The notes: generated by a model from the sequence alone, not told the origin. A DNA stretch of 62,291 bases from Opitutaceae bacterium (GCA_027485815.1 JAIXQE010000213.1:1-62291), one strand, 5' to 3'. Shown: positions 40,025 through 49,760, counted from the first letter of the stretch. Program-made: numbers and translations.

Positions 40025-40990
40025 ATGCCCCTGATCGACCTGTCCCCATCCCAGCTCCGCAACTACGCCGGCCGCAACCCGCGGCCCGACGACTTCGACG
40101 CCTACTGGGCGGCGGCGCTGCGCGAGCTTGACGCCACCCCGCCGGAACCGGAACTGCGCCCGGCGGGGCCCGCGACGGAGCGCGTCGAGTGCCTCGAGCT
40201 CTGGTTCACCGGCGTCGGTGGCGCGCGGATCCACGCCAAATACGTGCGCCCGCGGGACGCGCGCCCCCGCTCCTGCCCGGCGGTACTGCAGTTCCACGGT
40301 TACGCGGGCCATTCCGGCGACTGGGTGGACAAGCTGGGCTGGGCGGCGGAGGGCTGCTGCCACGCGACGATGGACTGCCGGGGCCAAGGGGGGCGTTCGG
40401 AAGACAACGGGCGCGTCCGCGGCCCGACCCTGCGCGGGCACATCGTGCGCGGGTTGGAGGACCCAGATCCCACGCGGCTGCTCTACCGGCAGATCTTCCT
40501 CGACACCGTGCAGCTGGCGCGGGTGGTGCTGGCCTTTCCCGAGGTGGATCCGGCGCGCGCCGGCTGCTGCGGGGCGTCACAGGGCGGGGCGCTCGCGCTG
40601 GCCTGCGCCGCCCTCGAGCCGCGGATCCGCCGCACCGCCCCGGTGTACCCCTTCCTGTGCGATTACCAGCGGACGTGGGAGATGGACCAGGCGCGGGAGG
40701 CGTACGAGGAGCTGCGGCTCTTCTTCCGCGCGTTTGACCCGCGGCACGAGCGGGAGCGCGAGATCTTCACCCGGCTCGGGTACATCGACGTCCAGCACCT
40801 GGCCCCACGGATCCGGGCGGAGACCCTGATGTTCACCGGGCTGATGGACACCATCTGCCTGCCGAGCACCCAGTTTGCCGCCTTCAACCGGATCCCGGGC
40901 CCGAAGGAGGTCGTGCTGTACCCGGACTTCGGACACGAGGTGCTCCCGGGCCAGGCGGACCGCACCTTCGCGTTCCTGCGCGGCCGCTGA
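40025..40990 (+). CDS. CE7-family acetyl esterase (acetyl xylan esterase / cephalosporin-C deacetylase)
   Basis: 321-residue alpha/beta hydrolase of carbohydrate esterase family 7. It shows MPLIDLSPSQLRNYAGRNPRPDDFDAYWAAAL, the family RGQGG motif, the nucleophile elbow GASQGG and the catalytic His in DFGHE. No signal peptide, so it likely deacetylates imported acetylated sugars or oligosaccharides in the cytosol. Starts 4 bp after the lipoprotein gene. Confidence 0.92.
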   Translation: MPLIDLSPSQLRNYAGRNPRPDDFDAYWAAALRELDATPPEPELRPAGPATERVECLELWFTGVGGARIHAKYVRPRDARPRSCPAVLQFHGYAGHSGDWVDKLGWAAEGCCHATMDCRGQGGRSEDNGRVRGPTLRGHIVRGLEDPDPTRLLYRQIFLDTVQLARVVLAFPEVDPARAGCCGASQGGALALACAALEPRIRRTAPVYPFLCDYQRTWEMDQAREAYEELRLFFRAFDPRHEREREIFTRLGYIDVQHLAPRIRAETLMFTGLMDTICLPSTQFAAFNRIPGPKEVVLYPDFGHEVLPGQADRTFAFLRGR

Positions 40991-41047
40991 GCGGCCCCGG
41001 ACCCCGCGCTTGTCAACGCCCGCCGCGCGCCCCAACGTCGCCCGTTC

Positions 41048-41785
41048 ATGGACTCCGCACCCGCCGTCCCCGCGCACGTCGCCATCATCATGGATGGCAA
41101 CGGCCGGTGGGCGACCCAGCGGGGCCTGCCCCGGATCGAGGGCCACCGGCGGGGCGTCGAAACGGTGCGCGCGGTGTCGCGGGCGGCGCGCGACCTCGGC
41201 GTGCGGATGCTCACCCTGTACGCCTTCTCGGTGGAGAACTGGCGGCGGCCGGCGGACGAGATCGGCGCGCTGATGGGGCTGCTCGAGCACTACCTCGGGC
41301 GGGAACTGGACAACTTCCGGCGCGAAGGCATCCGGCTGCGCACGATCGGGCGGACGGCGGACCTGCCCGCGGGCGTGCAGGCGCGGCTGCGCGAGGCGGA
41401 GGCGGCGACGCGACACCTCACCGGCTACACGCTGGTACTGGCGCTGAACTACGGCTCGCGCACCGAGGTGGCGGAAGCGGCGCGCGCCTATGCGGCGGCC
41501 GTGGCGGCGGGACGGGAGCCGGCTGACGCGGCCTCGTGGGAGCATTTCCGGCGCTACCTGTACACGGCGGATCTGCCGGATCCGGACCTCGTGATCCGGA
41601 CCTCGGGGGAGACCCGCCTGAGCAACTTCCTGCTCCTGCAGGCCGCGTACGCGGAATTCCACTTCACCCCGGTCCTCTGGCCCGATTTCTCGCGGGCGGA
41701 CCTCGAGGCGGCCATCGCGGACTACCAGCGGCGCGAGCGCCGCTTCGGCCGGACCAGCGCCCAGGTCCAGCCGGCCGGCGTCTGA
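41048..41785 (+). CDS. uppS: Isoprenyl transferase (undecaprenyl diphosphate synthase)
   Basis: 245-residue cis-prenyltransferase: HVAIIMDGNGRWA with the catalytic Asp, GHRRGVETVR, YAFSVENWRRP, and RTSGETRLSNFLLLQAAYAE. Makes the C55 lipid carrier for peptidoglycan and O-antigen. First of uppS-cdsA-dxr-rseP-ispG, spaced by 3-22 bp or overlapping. Confidence 0.96.
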   Translation: MDSAPAVPAHVAIIMDGNGRWATQRGLPRIEGHRRGVETVRAVSRAARDLGVRMLTLYAFSVENWRRPADEIGALMGLLEHYLGRELDNFRREGIRLRTIGRTADLPAGVQARLREAEAATRHLTGYTLVLALNYGSRTEVAEAARAYAAAVAAGREPADAASWEHFRRYLYTADLPDPDLVIRTSGETRLSNFLLLQAAYAEFHFTPVLWPDFSRADLEAAIADYQRRERRFGRTSAQVQPAGV

Positions 41786-41798
41786 GCCCCCTTCCGCG

Positions 41799-42629
41799 AT
41801 GGTCCAGCGCATCTTCAGCACCGTCCTCCTCTGGACCGTCCTCGGCGGGGCGCTCTGGTTCTTCCGCACCCCCGGCGCCCTGGTGGTCATCACCCTGATC
41901 TCGGCGCTCACCCTCCGAGAGTTCTACCAGCTGATGCGGGGCGCGGGCTACGACCCGTTCGACAAGTTCGGGATCGGCGTCGGCGTGCTCGTGACCCTTG
42001 CGCCGTGGCTCGAGGCGCGCCTCGGCTGGCCGATGGGCATGGTGCTGCCCCTCGCGGTGGTGGTGTGCGCCGTGCGCCTGCTGGGGGAACGTACCCCGGA
42101 GACACGCGTCGAGGCGCTGGCGACGACCCTGTTCGGGCTCGTGTACGTTTCCCTGATGCTCTCGTTCCTCGTGGCGATCCTCGTCCCGCGGCCCGGTGAC
42201 GCGGTCGGCGCGGATGCGCGGCTGCTGCTGGCGCTGTGGCTGGTGGCGGTAGCCAAGTTCTGCGATGTGGGCGCGCTGCTCGCGGGCCTCGCCTTCGGCC
42301 GGCACCGGATGTCCCCTCAAATCAGCCCGAAGAAGACCTGGGAGGGCGCCGCGGGCGGCATCCTCTGCTCGATGGGCATCGGCGCCGGCGTGGCGTGGCT
42401 GGCCCGCGACGTCCTCGGCGGCCAGCTCCCGCCCGGCCGCGCGGCGCTGATCGCCGTGCCCGTGGCCATCCTCGGGATCGTGGCCGACCTGGTCGAATCG
42501 GTGATCAAGCGGCGCGCCAACCTCAAGGACTCCGGCCGCGCGATCCCGGGCATCGGCGGGATGTTCGACCTGAGCGACAGCATGATCCTCGCCGCGCCGG
42601 TCGGCTACCTCCTCCTCGGGCTCGCCTGA
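41799..42629 (+). CDS. cdsA: Phosphatidate cytidylyltransferase
   Basis: 276-residue membrane protein with about seven helices. The signature SPKKTWEGAAGG is followed by DLVESVIKRRANLKDSG and IPGIGGMFDLSDS. In the common CdsA signature that last part reads PGHGGxxDRxDS; here His is Ile and Arg is Leu. The metal-binding acidic residues remain. Makes CDP-diacylglycerol for phospholipid synthesis. Confidence 0.92.
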   Translation: MVQRIFSTVLLWTVLGGALWFFRTPGALVVITLISALTLREFYQLMRGAGYDPFDKFGIGVGVLVTLAPWLEARLGWPMGMVLPLAVVVCAVRLLGERTPETRVEALATTLFGLVYVSLMLSFLVAILVPRPGDAVGADARLLLALWLVAVAKFCDVGALLAGLAFGRHRMSPQISPKKTWEGAAGGILCSMGIGAGVAWLARDVLGGQLPPGRAALIAVPVAILGIVADLVESVIKRRANLKDSGRAIPGIGGMFDLSDSMILAAPVGYLLLGLA

Positions 42630-42651
42630 GGCCCGCCGTTCCGCCGTCCCC

Positions 42652-43830
42652 GTGTCCGCCCGCCGCAAACGCATCGTCCTCCTCGGCGCCACGGGCTCCA
42701 TCGGGGAAAGCACGCGGCGGGTGATCGCGGCGCACCGGGACCGGCTGGAGCTGGTCGCGGTGGCCGGCCGGGGACGCTGGGAGCAGCTGGCCGCGATCGC
42801 GCGGGAGCACGGCGTGCGCGAGGTCGGGATCTTCGACGAGGGGGCCTTGGCGGCGGCGCGCGCGTCCCCGGCGGCGTTTCCGCCCGGGACGCGCCTGCAC
42901 GGCGGCCTCGAGGGCCTGCGCGAGCTCGCCCGCCTGCCGGAGGCCGACCTCGTGCTGGTGGCGGTCGTGGGCACCCTCGGGCTGGAACCCGCGCTGGCCG
43001 CGATCGCGGCGGGCAAGGACCTCGCGCTTGCCTCGAAGGAAATCCTCGTGCTGGCGGGACCATTCGTGATGGCCGAGGCGCGGCGGCACGGGGTGCGGAT
43101 TCTGCCGGTAGACAGCGAGCACAACGCCGTCTTCCAGTGCCTCGAGGGACATCCCGCGGCCGCGGTGCGCCGGATCGTGCTCACCGCGAGCGGCGGGGCG
43201 TTCCGCGACTGGCCCGCGGAGCGCCTCGCGCAGGCGACGCCGGCCGACGCCCTGCGCCACCCCAACTGGTCAATGGGGCCGAAGATCACCGTCGATTCGG
43301 CGACCCTGGCGAACAAGGGCCTCGAGCTGATCGAGGCGCAGCACCTCTTCGGCCTGCGCCCGGAGCAGTGCGGGGCGGTCCTGCACCCGCAGAGCATCGT
43401 GCACTGCCTGGTCGAGTTCACCGACGGCGCGATGCTGGCCCAGCTGTGTCCGCCCTCGATGACCTTCCCGATCCAGCACGCCCTGCTGCACCCGGAACGG
43501 CCGCCCGGGACCGAGCCGGCGCTGTCCCTGGAGCGGGCCTTCGGGCTGGAGTTCCGGCCGGTGGACGAGGCCCGGTTTCCGATGCTGCGGCTCGCGCGTG
43601 AGGTGATGGTGGCGGGCGGCGCGGCCCCGGCGGCCTACAACGCGGCCAATGAGGTCGCGGTCGCCGCCTTCCTCGCCGGCCGCCTGCCCTTCCTTGCGAT
43701 CCCGCGGGTGGTGGAAACGGTGCTGGCGGAAATGCCCACCCTGCCCTCCCCCGATCTCGCCGCGGTGCTCGCCGCCGATGCCGAGGCCCGCCGCCGCGCC
43801 GCCGCACACCTGCCGGCCGCGAACCCCTGA
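42652..43830 (+). CDS. dxr: 1-deoxy-D-xylulose 5-phosphate reductoisomerase
   Basis: 392 residues, GTG start. NADPH site LLGATGSIGESTRRVI; KDLALASKEILVLAG; the metal/substrate site ILPVDSEHNAVFQCL; the flexible-loop region around HPNWSMGPKITVDSATLANKGLELIEA. Second step of the MEP isoprenoid pathway; ispG of the same pathway is two genes downstream. Confidence 0.96.
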   Translation: MSARRKRIVLLGATGSIGESTRRVIAAHRDRLELVAVAGRGRWEQLAAIAREHGVREVGIFDEGALAAARASPAAFPPGTRLHGGLEGLRELARLPEADLVLVAVVGTLGLEPALAAIAAGKDLALASKEILVLAGPFVMAEARRHGVRILPVDSEHNAVFQCLEGHPAAAVRRIVLTASGGAFRDWPAERLAQATPADALRHPNWSMGPKITVDSATLANKGLELIEAQHLFGLRPEQCGAVLHPQSIVHCLVEFTDGAMLAQLCPPSMTFPIQHALLHPERPPGTEPALSLERAFGLEFRPVDEARFPMLRLAREVMVAGGAAPAAYNAANEVAVAAFLAGRLPFLAIPRVVETVLAEMPTLPSPDLAAVLAADAEARRRAAAHLPAANP

Positions 43831-43835
43831 TCCCC

Positions 43836-45290
43836 GTGGCCGCCGACCTGCTTCCCTCCCTGCTGGCCAACCTCTGGTCGATCGCGCTCGTCGTCCTCTT
43901 TTTCGGCGGCTCGATCTTTGTCCACGAACTGGGCCACTTCCTCGCCGCCCGCCGCCGCGGCGTGCTGGTGGAACGGTTCTCGATCGGCTTCGGGCCGCCC
44001 CTCTGGTCGTGGCGCGGGCGCGATGGCGTCGAGTACCGGATCGCCTGGTTTCCCCTCGGCGGCTACGTGCTGCTCCCCGAGCTGGCTGACCTCGGCGCGG
44101 CCGAGGGCCCGACCCGGGCCGACCTGAGCGGGCGCCCGCCCGTCACCTACGGCACCCGGATGCTCGTGTTCGCCGCGGGCGCCGCCTGCAACCTGATCTT
44201 CGCCTTCGTCCTCGCCGTGCTCCTCTGGGCGCTCGGCCAGCCGATGAGCAGCGACGTCCTCTCGACCCGCATCGGCCACGTCGCCCCCACCCTCACGCTG
44301 CCGGACGGCCGTGAGGTGCCCAGCCCGGCGCGCGAGGCCGGACTGGAACCCGGGGACCTCATCCGGCGGATCGACGGCCGCCCGGTCGCGGCATGGATCG
44401 ACCTCCAGAATTCCCTCATCCTCGGCACCGGGCGCGACGCGTCCGGCCGGCCGCAGGTCGTCTTCTCCGTCGAGCGCGCGGGCCGCCCCCTCGAGGTGAC
44501 GATCCACCCGCAGCTGGCCGGCGACGAGCGGGTCCGCCGCGTCGGCATCGGCCCCGGCTTCGAATTGCTCATCCATGCCGTCGCCCCGGATTCGCCGGCG
44601 GCGCGGGCCGGCTTCGCGCCCGACGACGAGATCCTGCAGGTCGACGGGCGCCCGATCCTGAGCGACGTGCCCTTCCGCGCGGCGCTCGCGGGCGCGGCCG
44701 GGCGGGAACTCGAGGTCCGCGTGCGCCGCGCCGGGGCCGAACGGGTCCTGCGGCTGCGGGTGGCCGAGGGCGCCGCGGCCGCATCCGGCACCGGGCTCAG
44801 CCTGAAGACCGGCTTCCAGACCGTGCACGTGTCGCCCTTCCGGCAACTCGGCGACGCGATCGGGTGGACCTACCGGACTCTGATCAGCCTCGTGCACCCG
44901 CGGTCGGACATCGGCCTCGACAAGATGTCCGGACCCGTCGGCATCGCGAGGGTCCTGCACAGCGCCGCGGAGGTGGGCCTGCGGGCGGTGTTCCTGATCA
45001 CGCTGCTGCTCAACGTGAACCTGGCCCTGTTCAACCTGCTCCCGATCCCGGTGCTGGACGGCGGCCATATGCTCTTCGCGACCCTCGGCCGGCTGCGCGG
45101 GCGGCCCCTGCCCGCCTCCCTGATCGCCGGGGCGCAGAGCGTGTTCATGGTCGTCCTGCTCTCGCTCGTGGCCTACGTCACCGTGTTCAGCGACGTGCCG
45201 CGCACGCTCCGGGAAATGCGGGCGGAACGCGCCGCTCCGTCCCCGGCTCCCGCGCCCGCCGCGCCTCCCGTTCCCGCCCCCGCCCGATGA
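43836..45290 (+). CDS. rseP: Site-2 zinc metalloprotease RseP
   Basis: 484 residues, GTG start 5 bp after dxr. Zinc site HELGHFLAARR in the first helix, two PDZ-like regions (about residues 150-230 and 235-330, for example PDSPAARAGFAPDDEILQVDGRP), and the second active-site motif NLALFNLLPIPVLDGGHML. Cleaves anti-sigma factors or signal-peptide remnants within the membrane. A Pro/Ala tail ends the protein. The stop overlaps the ispG start (ATGA). Confidence 0.95.
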   Translation: MAADLLPSLLANLWSIALVVLFFGGSIFVHELGHFLAARRRGVLVERFSIGFGPPLWSWRGRDGVEYRIAWFPLGGYVLLPELADLGAAEGPTRADLSGRPPVTYGTRMLVFAAGAACNLIFAFVLAVLLWALGQPMSSDVLSTRIGHVAPTLTLPDGREVPSPAREAGLEPGDLIRRIDGRPVAAWIDLQNSLILGTGRDASGRPQVVFSVERAGRPLEVTIHPQLAGDERVRRVGIGPGFELLIHAVAPDSPAARAGFAPDDEILQVDGRPILSDVPFRAALAGAAGRELEVRVRRAGAERVLRLRVAEGAAAASGTGLSLKTGFQTVHVSPFRQLGDAIGWTYRTLISLVHPRSDIGLDKMSGPVGIARVLHSAAEVGLRAVFLITLLLNVNLALFNLLPIPVLDGGHMLFATLGRLRGRPLPASLIAGAQSVFMVVLLSLVAYVTVFSDVPRTLREMRAERAAPSPAPAPAAPPVPAPAR

Positions 45291-47329
45291 ACTACTGCCC
45301 CAACCGTTTCCGCACCCGCCGGCGCGTCTCCCGCGAGGTGCGGGTCGGCTCCGTCGGCGTCGGCGGCGCGCACCCGCTGCGGCTGCAGTCGATGACCACG
45401 AGCGACACGCAGGACGTGGCGGCCACCGTGCGGCAGGCGATCGCGCTGGCGGAAGTGGGCTGCGAGATCGTGCGCGTGACCGCCCCCAACGTCGCCGCCG
45501 CGCGCTGCCTCCGCGAAATCCGCGCCGGCTTCAGCGCGGCCGGCTTCGCTCACGTGCCCCTCGTGGCGGACATCCACTTCCTGCCCGCCGCGGCCCTCGA
45601 GGCGGTGGAGCACGTGGAGAAGGTGCGCGTCAACCCGGGCAACTACGCGGACAAGAAGCGCTTCGCGGTGCGGGAGTACAGCGACGCCGACTACGCGGCG
45701 GAACTCGAGCGCCTCCACGACGCCTTTTCCCCGCTCGTCCGGCGCTGCCGCGAGCTGGGCCGCGCGCTGCGGATCGGCACCAATCACGGTTCCCTGAGCG
45801 ACCGGATCCTCAACCGCTACGGCGACACCCCGCTCGGGATGGTGGAGAGCGCGCTCGAGTTCCTGCGCATCGCCGAGGCCCACGGCCACCGCGACCTGAT
45901 CCTCTCGATGAAGGCCTCCAACCCCAAGGTGATGATCCAGGCCTACCGCCTGCTCGTCGCCCGGATGGCGGAGGAGGACATGCATTACCCGCTCCACCTC
46001 GGCGTGACCGAGGCCGGCGACGGCGAGGACGGCCGCATCAAGAGCGCGATCGGCATCGGCTCGCTGCTGCTGGACGGCCTCGGCGACACGATCCGCGTCT
46101 CGCTGACGGAGGACAGCGTCTACGAGATCCCGGTCGCCCGCGCGATCGCGGACAAGGCGATGCGGCTCTGGGCGGAGCCCGCGGGCGCGGCCACCGAGCC
46201 GCCGGACCGCGTGGACCCCTACCGCTACGAGCGCCGCGTGCCGGCGGCGGCCGACCTCGGCGCCGGATGCCGGACCGGCGCCGATCAGCCGCCCCGGGTG
46301 ATCGTGCGGTTCGGCGCGGTCGACGACCTGGCGCGGCCGGCGCCGTGGCTGCGGGCGCCCGCGCGCGCGGACACCCCGGTCGAGGGGGTGCTCGTGCCGG
46401 TGCGCGGCGTCGGCGACCTCGGCCGGCTCTGCGCCGCCGCGGCGAACGGCCTGCCGGTGAACTTCCTCGCGCTCGAGGTGGACCCCGCGCTCACGCCCGA
46501 CGTGCTGCAGCCGCTGCTCGCGCTGAGCCCGGGCCGCCTCGTGATCGCGCGCGACTTCCGGGCCGGCGAGGGGCCGGTGCTCGCGGCGCACCTCGCGCTC
46601 GCGGCGGCGCACGGTCATCTCGTGGCGGCGGGCCTCACCGCGGCCACCGTGCCGGACTTCGCCGCGGCGCTCGCGCCCGGCGCCGCGGACCGGCTGATCC
46701 TGACCCTCGCGGCGGACGGCGTGGCGGCGGGCGAGCACGCGCTCGGCGCCTACCGGCGGCTCGCGGAGGCCGCGGCGCAGGCCGGCTGGCGTGCGCCCCT
46801 GTGGATCCGCAACACCGCGGGCACCGCGGTGCGCCCGGGCAGCGATTTCCTCTCGCGCCTCCTCGAGGCCTCGTTCCTCACCGGCGGCCTCCTCTGCGAC
46901 GGCCTCGGCGACCTCGTCAGCGTCGAGACCGAGCCGGAGCCGGAGCGCGCGCTGCGGCTGGCGTACAACGTCCTGCAGGGCGCGGGCGCGCGCAGCTCGA
47001 AGACGGAGTTCGTCGCCTGCCCGAGCTGCGGCCGCACCCTCTTCGACCTGCAGACCACGACGCAGCGGATCCGGGCGCAGACCGGCCACCTCAAGGGCGT
47101 GAAGATCGCCATCATGGGCTGCATCGTGAACGGGCCCGGGGAGATGGCGGATGCGGATTTCGGATACGTCGGCGGCGCGCCGGGGAAGATCAACCTCTAC
47201 GTCGGCAAGACCTGCGTGCAGTACAACCTCCCGCAGGAACAGGCCGACGCGCGCCTCATCGCGCTCATCCGCGAGCACGGCCGCTGGACGGATCCCGTCC
47301 CCGCCGACCCGGCCGCCTCCCCCGCCTGA
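45287..47329 (+). CDS. ispG: 4-hydroxy-3-methylbut-2-enyl diphosphate synthase, long form
   Basis: 680 residues. The N-terminal TIM barrel (VRVGSVGVGGAHPLRLQSMTTSDTQD, PLVADIHFLPAAALEAVEHVEKVRVNPGN, GTNHGSLSDRIL) is complete, and the C-terminal Fe-S domain has CPSCGRTLFDLQ and GCIVNGPGEMADADFGYVGG. Between them is an insertion of about 270 residues (roughly 300-570), as in the long IspG of Chlamydiae, Bacteroidetes and plastids; the proteobacterial form is about 370 residues. The insertion is rich in Ala and Gly. Penultimate MEP-pathway step. Start overlaps rseP by 4 bp. Confidence 0.95.
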   Translation: MNYCPNRFRTRRRVSREVRVGSVGVGGAHPLRLQSMTTSDTQDVAATVRQAIALAEVGCEIVRVTAPNVAAARCLREIRAGFSAAGFAHVPLVADIHFLPAAALEAVEHVEKVRVNPGNYADKKRFAVREYSDADYAAELERLHDAFSPLVRRCRELGRALRIGTNHGSLSDRILNRYGDTPLGMVESALEFLRIAEAHGHRDLILSMKASNPKVMIQAYRLLVARMAEEDMHYPLHLGVTEAGDGEDGRIKSAIGIGSLLLDGLGDTIRVSLTEDSVYEIPVARAIADKAMRLWAEPAGAATEPPDRVDPYRYERRVPAAADLGAGCRTGADQPPRVIVRFGAVDDLARPAPWLRAPARADTPVEGVLVPVRGVGDLGRLCAAAANGLPVNFLALEVDPALTPDVLQPLLALSPGRLVIARDFRAGEGPVLAAHLALAAAHGHLVAAGLTAATVPDFAAALAPGAADRLILTLAADGVAAGEHALGAYRRLAEAAAQAGWRAPLWIRNTAGTAVRPGSDFLSRLLEASFLTGGLLCDGLGDLVSVETEPEPERALRLAYNVLQGAGARSSKTEFVACPSCGRTLFDLQTTTQRIRAQTGHLKGVKIAIMGCIVNGPGEMADADFGYVGGAPGKINLYVGKTCVQYNLPQEQADARLIALIREHGRWTDPVPADPAASPA

Positions 47330-47381
47330 GCAGCCCGCCGGGAAGCCCGCCGGAGGCTCCCGGAGCGGCCGCCGGCGGCCC

Positions 47382-47731
47382 TGTGAACAAGTTGTGGGAA
47401 AGTTGACCTTGAAATGCCCCGGCGCTTTAAGATTACTCCGCGCTTCGCCACCCGTGGCGCCCGTTCCGGTTGTTCCTTCCCATGCCCTTCGAGCCCTCCC
47501 TGAGGCGCCCGCCGCGAGACTTCCCCTACCCCCTTTCCCGCATCGACTTGGAAATGCAGACCTTGCCCCCGATGCCCACCCCCCTTTCGAACCCTTTTCC
47601 TCTCGGCAGACCGGCGCAGGTGACGGTGTTGGTGGCATGAGTGAGACGCAACCGGCGGCGCCCTGTGAATAAAACCGCCTCCCTCCGCCCGGACATGTCT
47701 TCCGCCCTCCTCTCCCCCAGCCTGTGGGAAA
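47382..47731. other. Candidate replication origin region with DnaA-box-like sites
   Basis: The 365-bp gap before dnaA holds TGTGAACAA (47382-47390), TGTGGGAAA (47393-47401), and TGTGAATAA (47664-47672), the last being a perfect TTATNCACA box on the other strand. A second TGTGGGAAA lies at 47723-47731 within the start of dnaA. A somewhat AT-richer stretch (47398-47440) follows the first pair and could unwind. No other gene is visible in 47330-47694 except an 11-codon ORF at 47637. Origin function is inferred from boxes and dnaA linkage. Confidence 0.5.
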
Positions 47732-49074
47732 CCGTCAAGTGCGACTTCAAGTCGCTCTTCCCGGAGGACGTGTTCCAGATGTGGTTCGAGCCGCTCGTGT
47801 GCCTGGAAGCGACGGTGGACACGATCACGCTGGGGGTGCCGAACGACTTCGCGGCGATCTGGATCCACGACAACTACCTCGACCTGATCACGCAGCGCCT
47901 GCGCCTCACCGCGGGCCGGGCGGTGCAGGTCCGGCTCCGCAAGGCGGAGGCCGCCGGGGCGCCCGCCGCTCCGGCCGAGGCGGCACCTGTTACCCGCAGC
48001 CGCCCCGCCCCCGCGCGGCGGACCGGCCGGACCGAGGACCGGGGCGCGGCGCAGGGGACGCTCAATCCGCGCAACACCTTCGAGACGTTCGTCGTCGGCT
48101 CCAACAACCAGATGGCCCACGCCGCGGCGATGGCGGTCGCGCAGGCGCCGGCGCAGGCCTACAACCCGCTCTTCCTCTACGGGGACACGGGCCTCGGCAA
48201 GACGCACCTGATGCACGCCATCGGCCACGCCGTGGTCCGCGCGAACCCCGACGCCCGCGTCGCCTACCTCTCCACCGAGAAGTTCACCAACGAGTTCATC
48301 CTCGCCCTGCAGGAGAACGCGCTGGCGAAGTTCCGGCAGCGCTACCGCCACGTCGACATCCTGCTCATCGACGACGTGCAGTTCCTGGCCGGCAAGGAGC
48401 GCATCCAGGAGGAGTTCTTCCACACCTTCAACGACCTCTTCGAATCCGGCCGCCAGATCGTCCTCACCAGCGACCGGCGCGCGAGCGAGATCCAGAAGCT
48501 GGAGTCGCGCCTCGTCTCCCGCTTCGAGTGGGGCCTGCCGGCGGACATCCAGGCGCCCGACTTCGAGACCCGCCTCGCGATCCTGCGCAAGAAGTCGCAG
48601 CAGCTCAGCTGCGCCCTGCCCGAGCCGATCCTCAGCTTCATCGCCGAGCACATCACCAAGAACATCCGCCGCCTCGAGGGCGCGCTGCTCAAGGTCTCCA
48701 GCTACTCCGCGCTCACCCACCAGACCCTCGACCTGCCCGCGGTGGAACGCCTGCTGCAGGACGTGCTGCTGGAACAGGCGCAGAACGTGCTCACGATCGA
48801 GACGATCCAGAAGCGCGTCGCCGACCACTTCCAGATCCGGCACAGCGACATGACCAGCAAGCGCCGGCCGAACAACATCGCGATGCCGCGCCAGGTGGCG
48901 ATGTACCTCTCCCGGATCCTGACCAAGCACTCGCTGCAGGACATCGGCGACGCCTTTGGCGGCCGCGACCACGGCACGGTCATCCACGCCTGCAAGACGG
49001 TCGAGAACCTCTGCGAGCAGGACGCCTCGATGCGCAACAGCGTCGACTTCCTGAAGACGCAGCTCTCCCGCTGA
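47695..49074 (+). CDS. dnaA: Chromosomal replication initiator DnaA
   Basis: 459 residues: N-terminal domain I (LWETVKCDFKSLFPEDVFQMWFEPL), a Pro/Ala/Arg linker, AAA+ domain with Walker A LYGDTGLGKTHLMHA and Walker B ILLIDDVQFLAGKERIQEEFF, and the DNA-binding domain ending with the DnaA signature GGRDHGTVIHACKTVE. Start chosen at MSSALLSPS; upstream in-frame residues overlap DnaA-box sequence. It is not followed by dnaN. Confidence 0.97.
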   Translation: MSSALLSPSLWETVKCDFKSLFPEDVFQMWFEPLVCLEATVDTITLGVPNDFAAIWIHDNYLDLITQRLRLTAGRAVQVRLRKAEAAGAPAAPAEAAPVTRSRPAPARRTGRTEDRGAAQGTLNPRNTFETFVVGSNNQMAHAAAMAVAQAPAQAYNPLFLYGDTGLGKTHLMHAIGHAVVRANPDARVAYLSTEKFTNEFILALQENALAKFRQRYRHVDILLIDDVQFLAGKERIQEEFFHTFNDLFESGRQIVLTSDRRASEIQKLESRLVSRFEWGLPADIQAPDFETRLAILRKKSQQLSCALPEPILSFIAEHITKNIRRLEGALLKVSSYSALTHQTLDLPAVERLLQDVLLEQAQNVLTIETIQKRVADHFQIRHSDMTSKRRPNNIAMPRQVAMYLSRILTKHSLQDIGDAFGGRDHGTVIHACKTVENLCEQDASMRNSVDFLKTQLSR

Positions 49075-49153
49075 GGCGGACCCGCCGCTCCCGGCGCACG
49101 CCACCGCAACCCGCGGTTGCGGCCGCGCCCCCGGACCCTATGCTCCGTCCCCG

Positions 49154-49753
49154 ATGAACCTCACGCCCGAGCAAAAACAGACCGTCGCCACCTGGGTCGC
49201 CGCCGGCGACGGCCTCTCCGCGGTCCAGTCCAAACTCCGGGAACAGTTCCAGCTCTCCCTCACCTACCGCGACGTGCGCTTTTTGGTCGACGACCTCGAC
49301 CTGCACTTGAAGGACGCCGCACCCAAGGTCGACACGAGCGACGTCACCAAGGCCGTCCCGCCCCCGCAGGACCCGCGCGCCGCGGCCCCGGAAAAGAAGG
49401 GCTTCTTCGAGAAGGCCAAGGAGAAGCTGGGACTGGGCGCCGAGGACGAGGCGGGAGTGGCGGAACCCCCGGCCGGCGAGGAAACCCTCGGCGACGAGGG
49501 CGACCTCCCGGGCGACGAACCGGCGGGCGCCTCCACCCTCAGCGTCGCCGTCGACAAGGTCACCCTCATCCCGGGAGCGATCGCGAGCGGCACGGTCACC
49601 TTCAGCGACGGCGTCACCGGCAAGTGGATGATCGACCAGTACGGCCGCCCCGGGTTCACGCAGGTGAGCAAGGAGGGTTACCGCCCGTCCCCGGCCGACG
49701 CCCAAGCCTTCATGACGGAGCTGCAGGTCGCGATCCGCAACCTCGGGTACTGA
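49154..49753 (+). CDS. Two-domain protein of unknown function
   Basis: 199 residues, family not recognised. Residues 1-55 (MNLTPEQKQTVATWVAAGDG, then SAVQSKLREQFQLSLTYRDVRFLVDDL) look like a three-helix, HTH-like module. Residues 56-130 are a charged Pro/Glu/Lys linker. Residues 130-199 form a beta-rich domain (LSVAVDKVTLIPGAIASGTV, GVTGKWMIDQYGRPGF) ending in a helix. Cytosolic by sequence. 79 bp after dnaA with no terminator in between. A DNA-linked role is guesswork. Confidence 0.75.
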   Translation: MNLTPEQKQTVATWVAAGDGLSAVQSKLREQFQLSLTYRDVRFLVDDLDLHLKDAAPKVDTSDVTKAVPPPQDPRAAAPEKKGFFEKAKEKLGLGAEDEAGVAEPPAGEETLGDEGDLPGDEPAGASTLSVAVDKVTLIPGAIASGTVTFSDGVTGKWMIDQYGRPGFTQVSKEGYRPSPADAQAFMTELQVAIRNLGY

Positions 49754-49760
49754 GCCCGCA

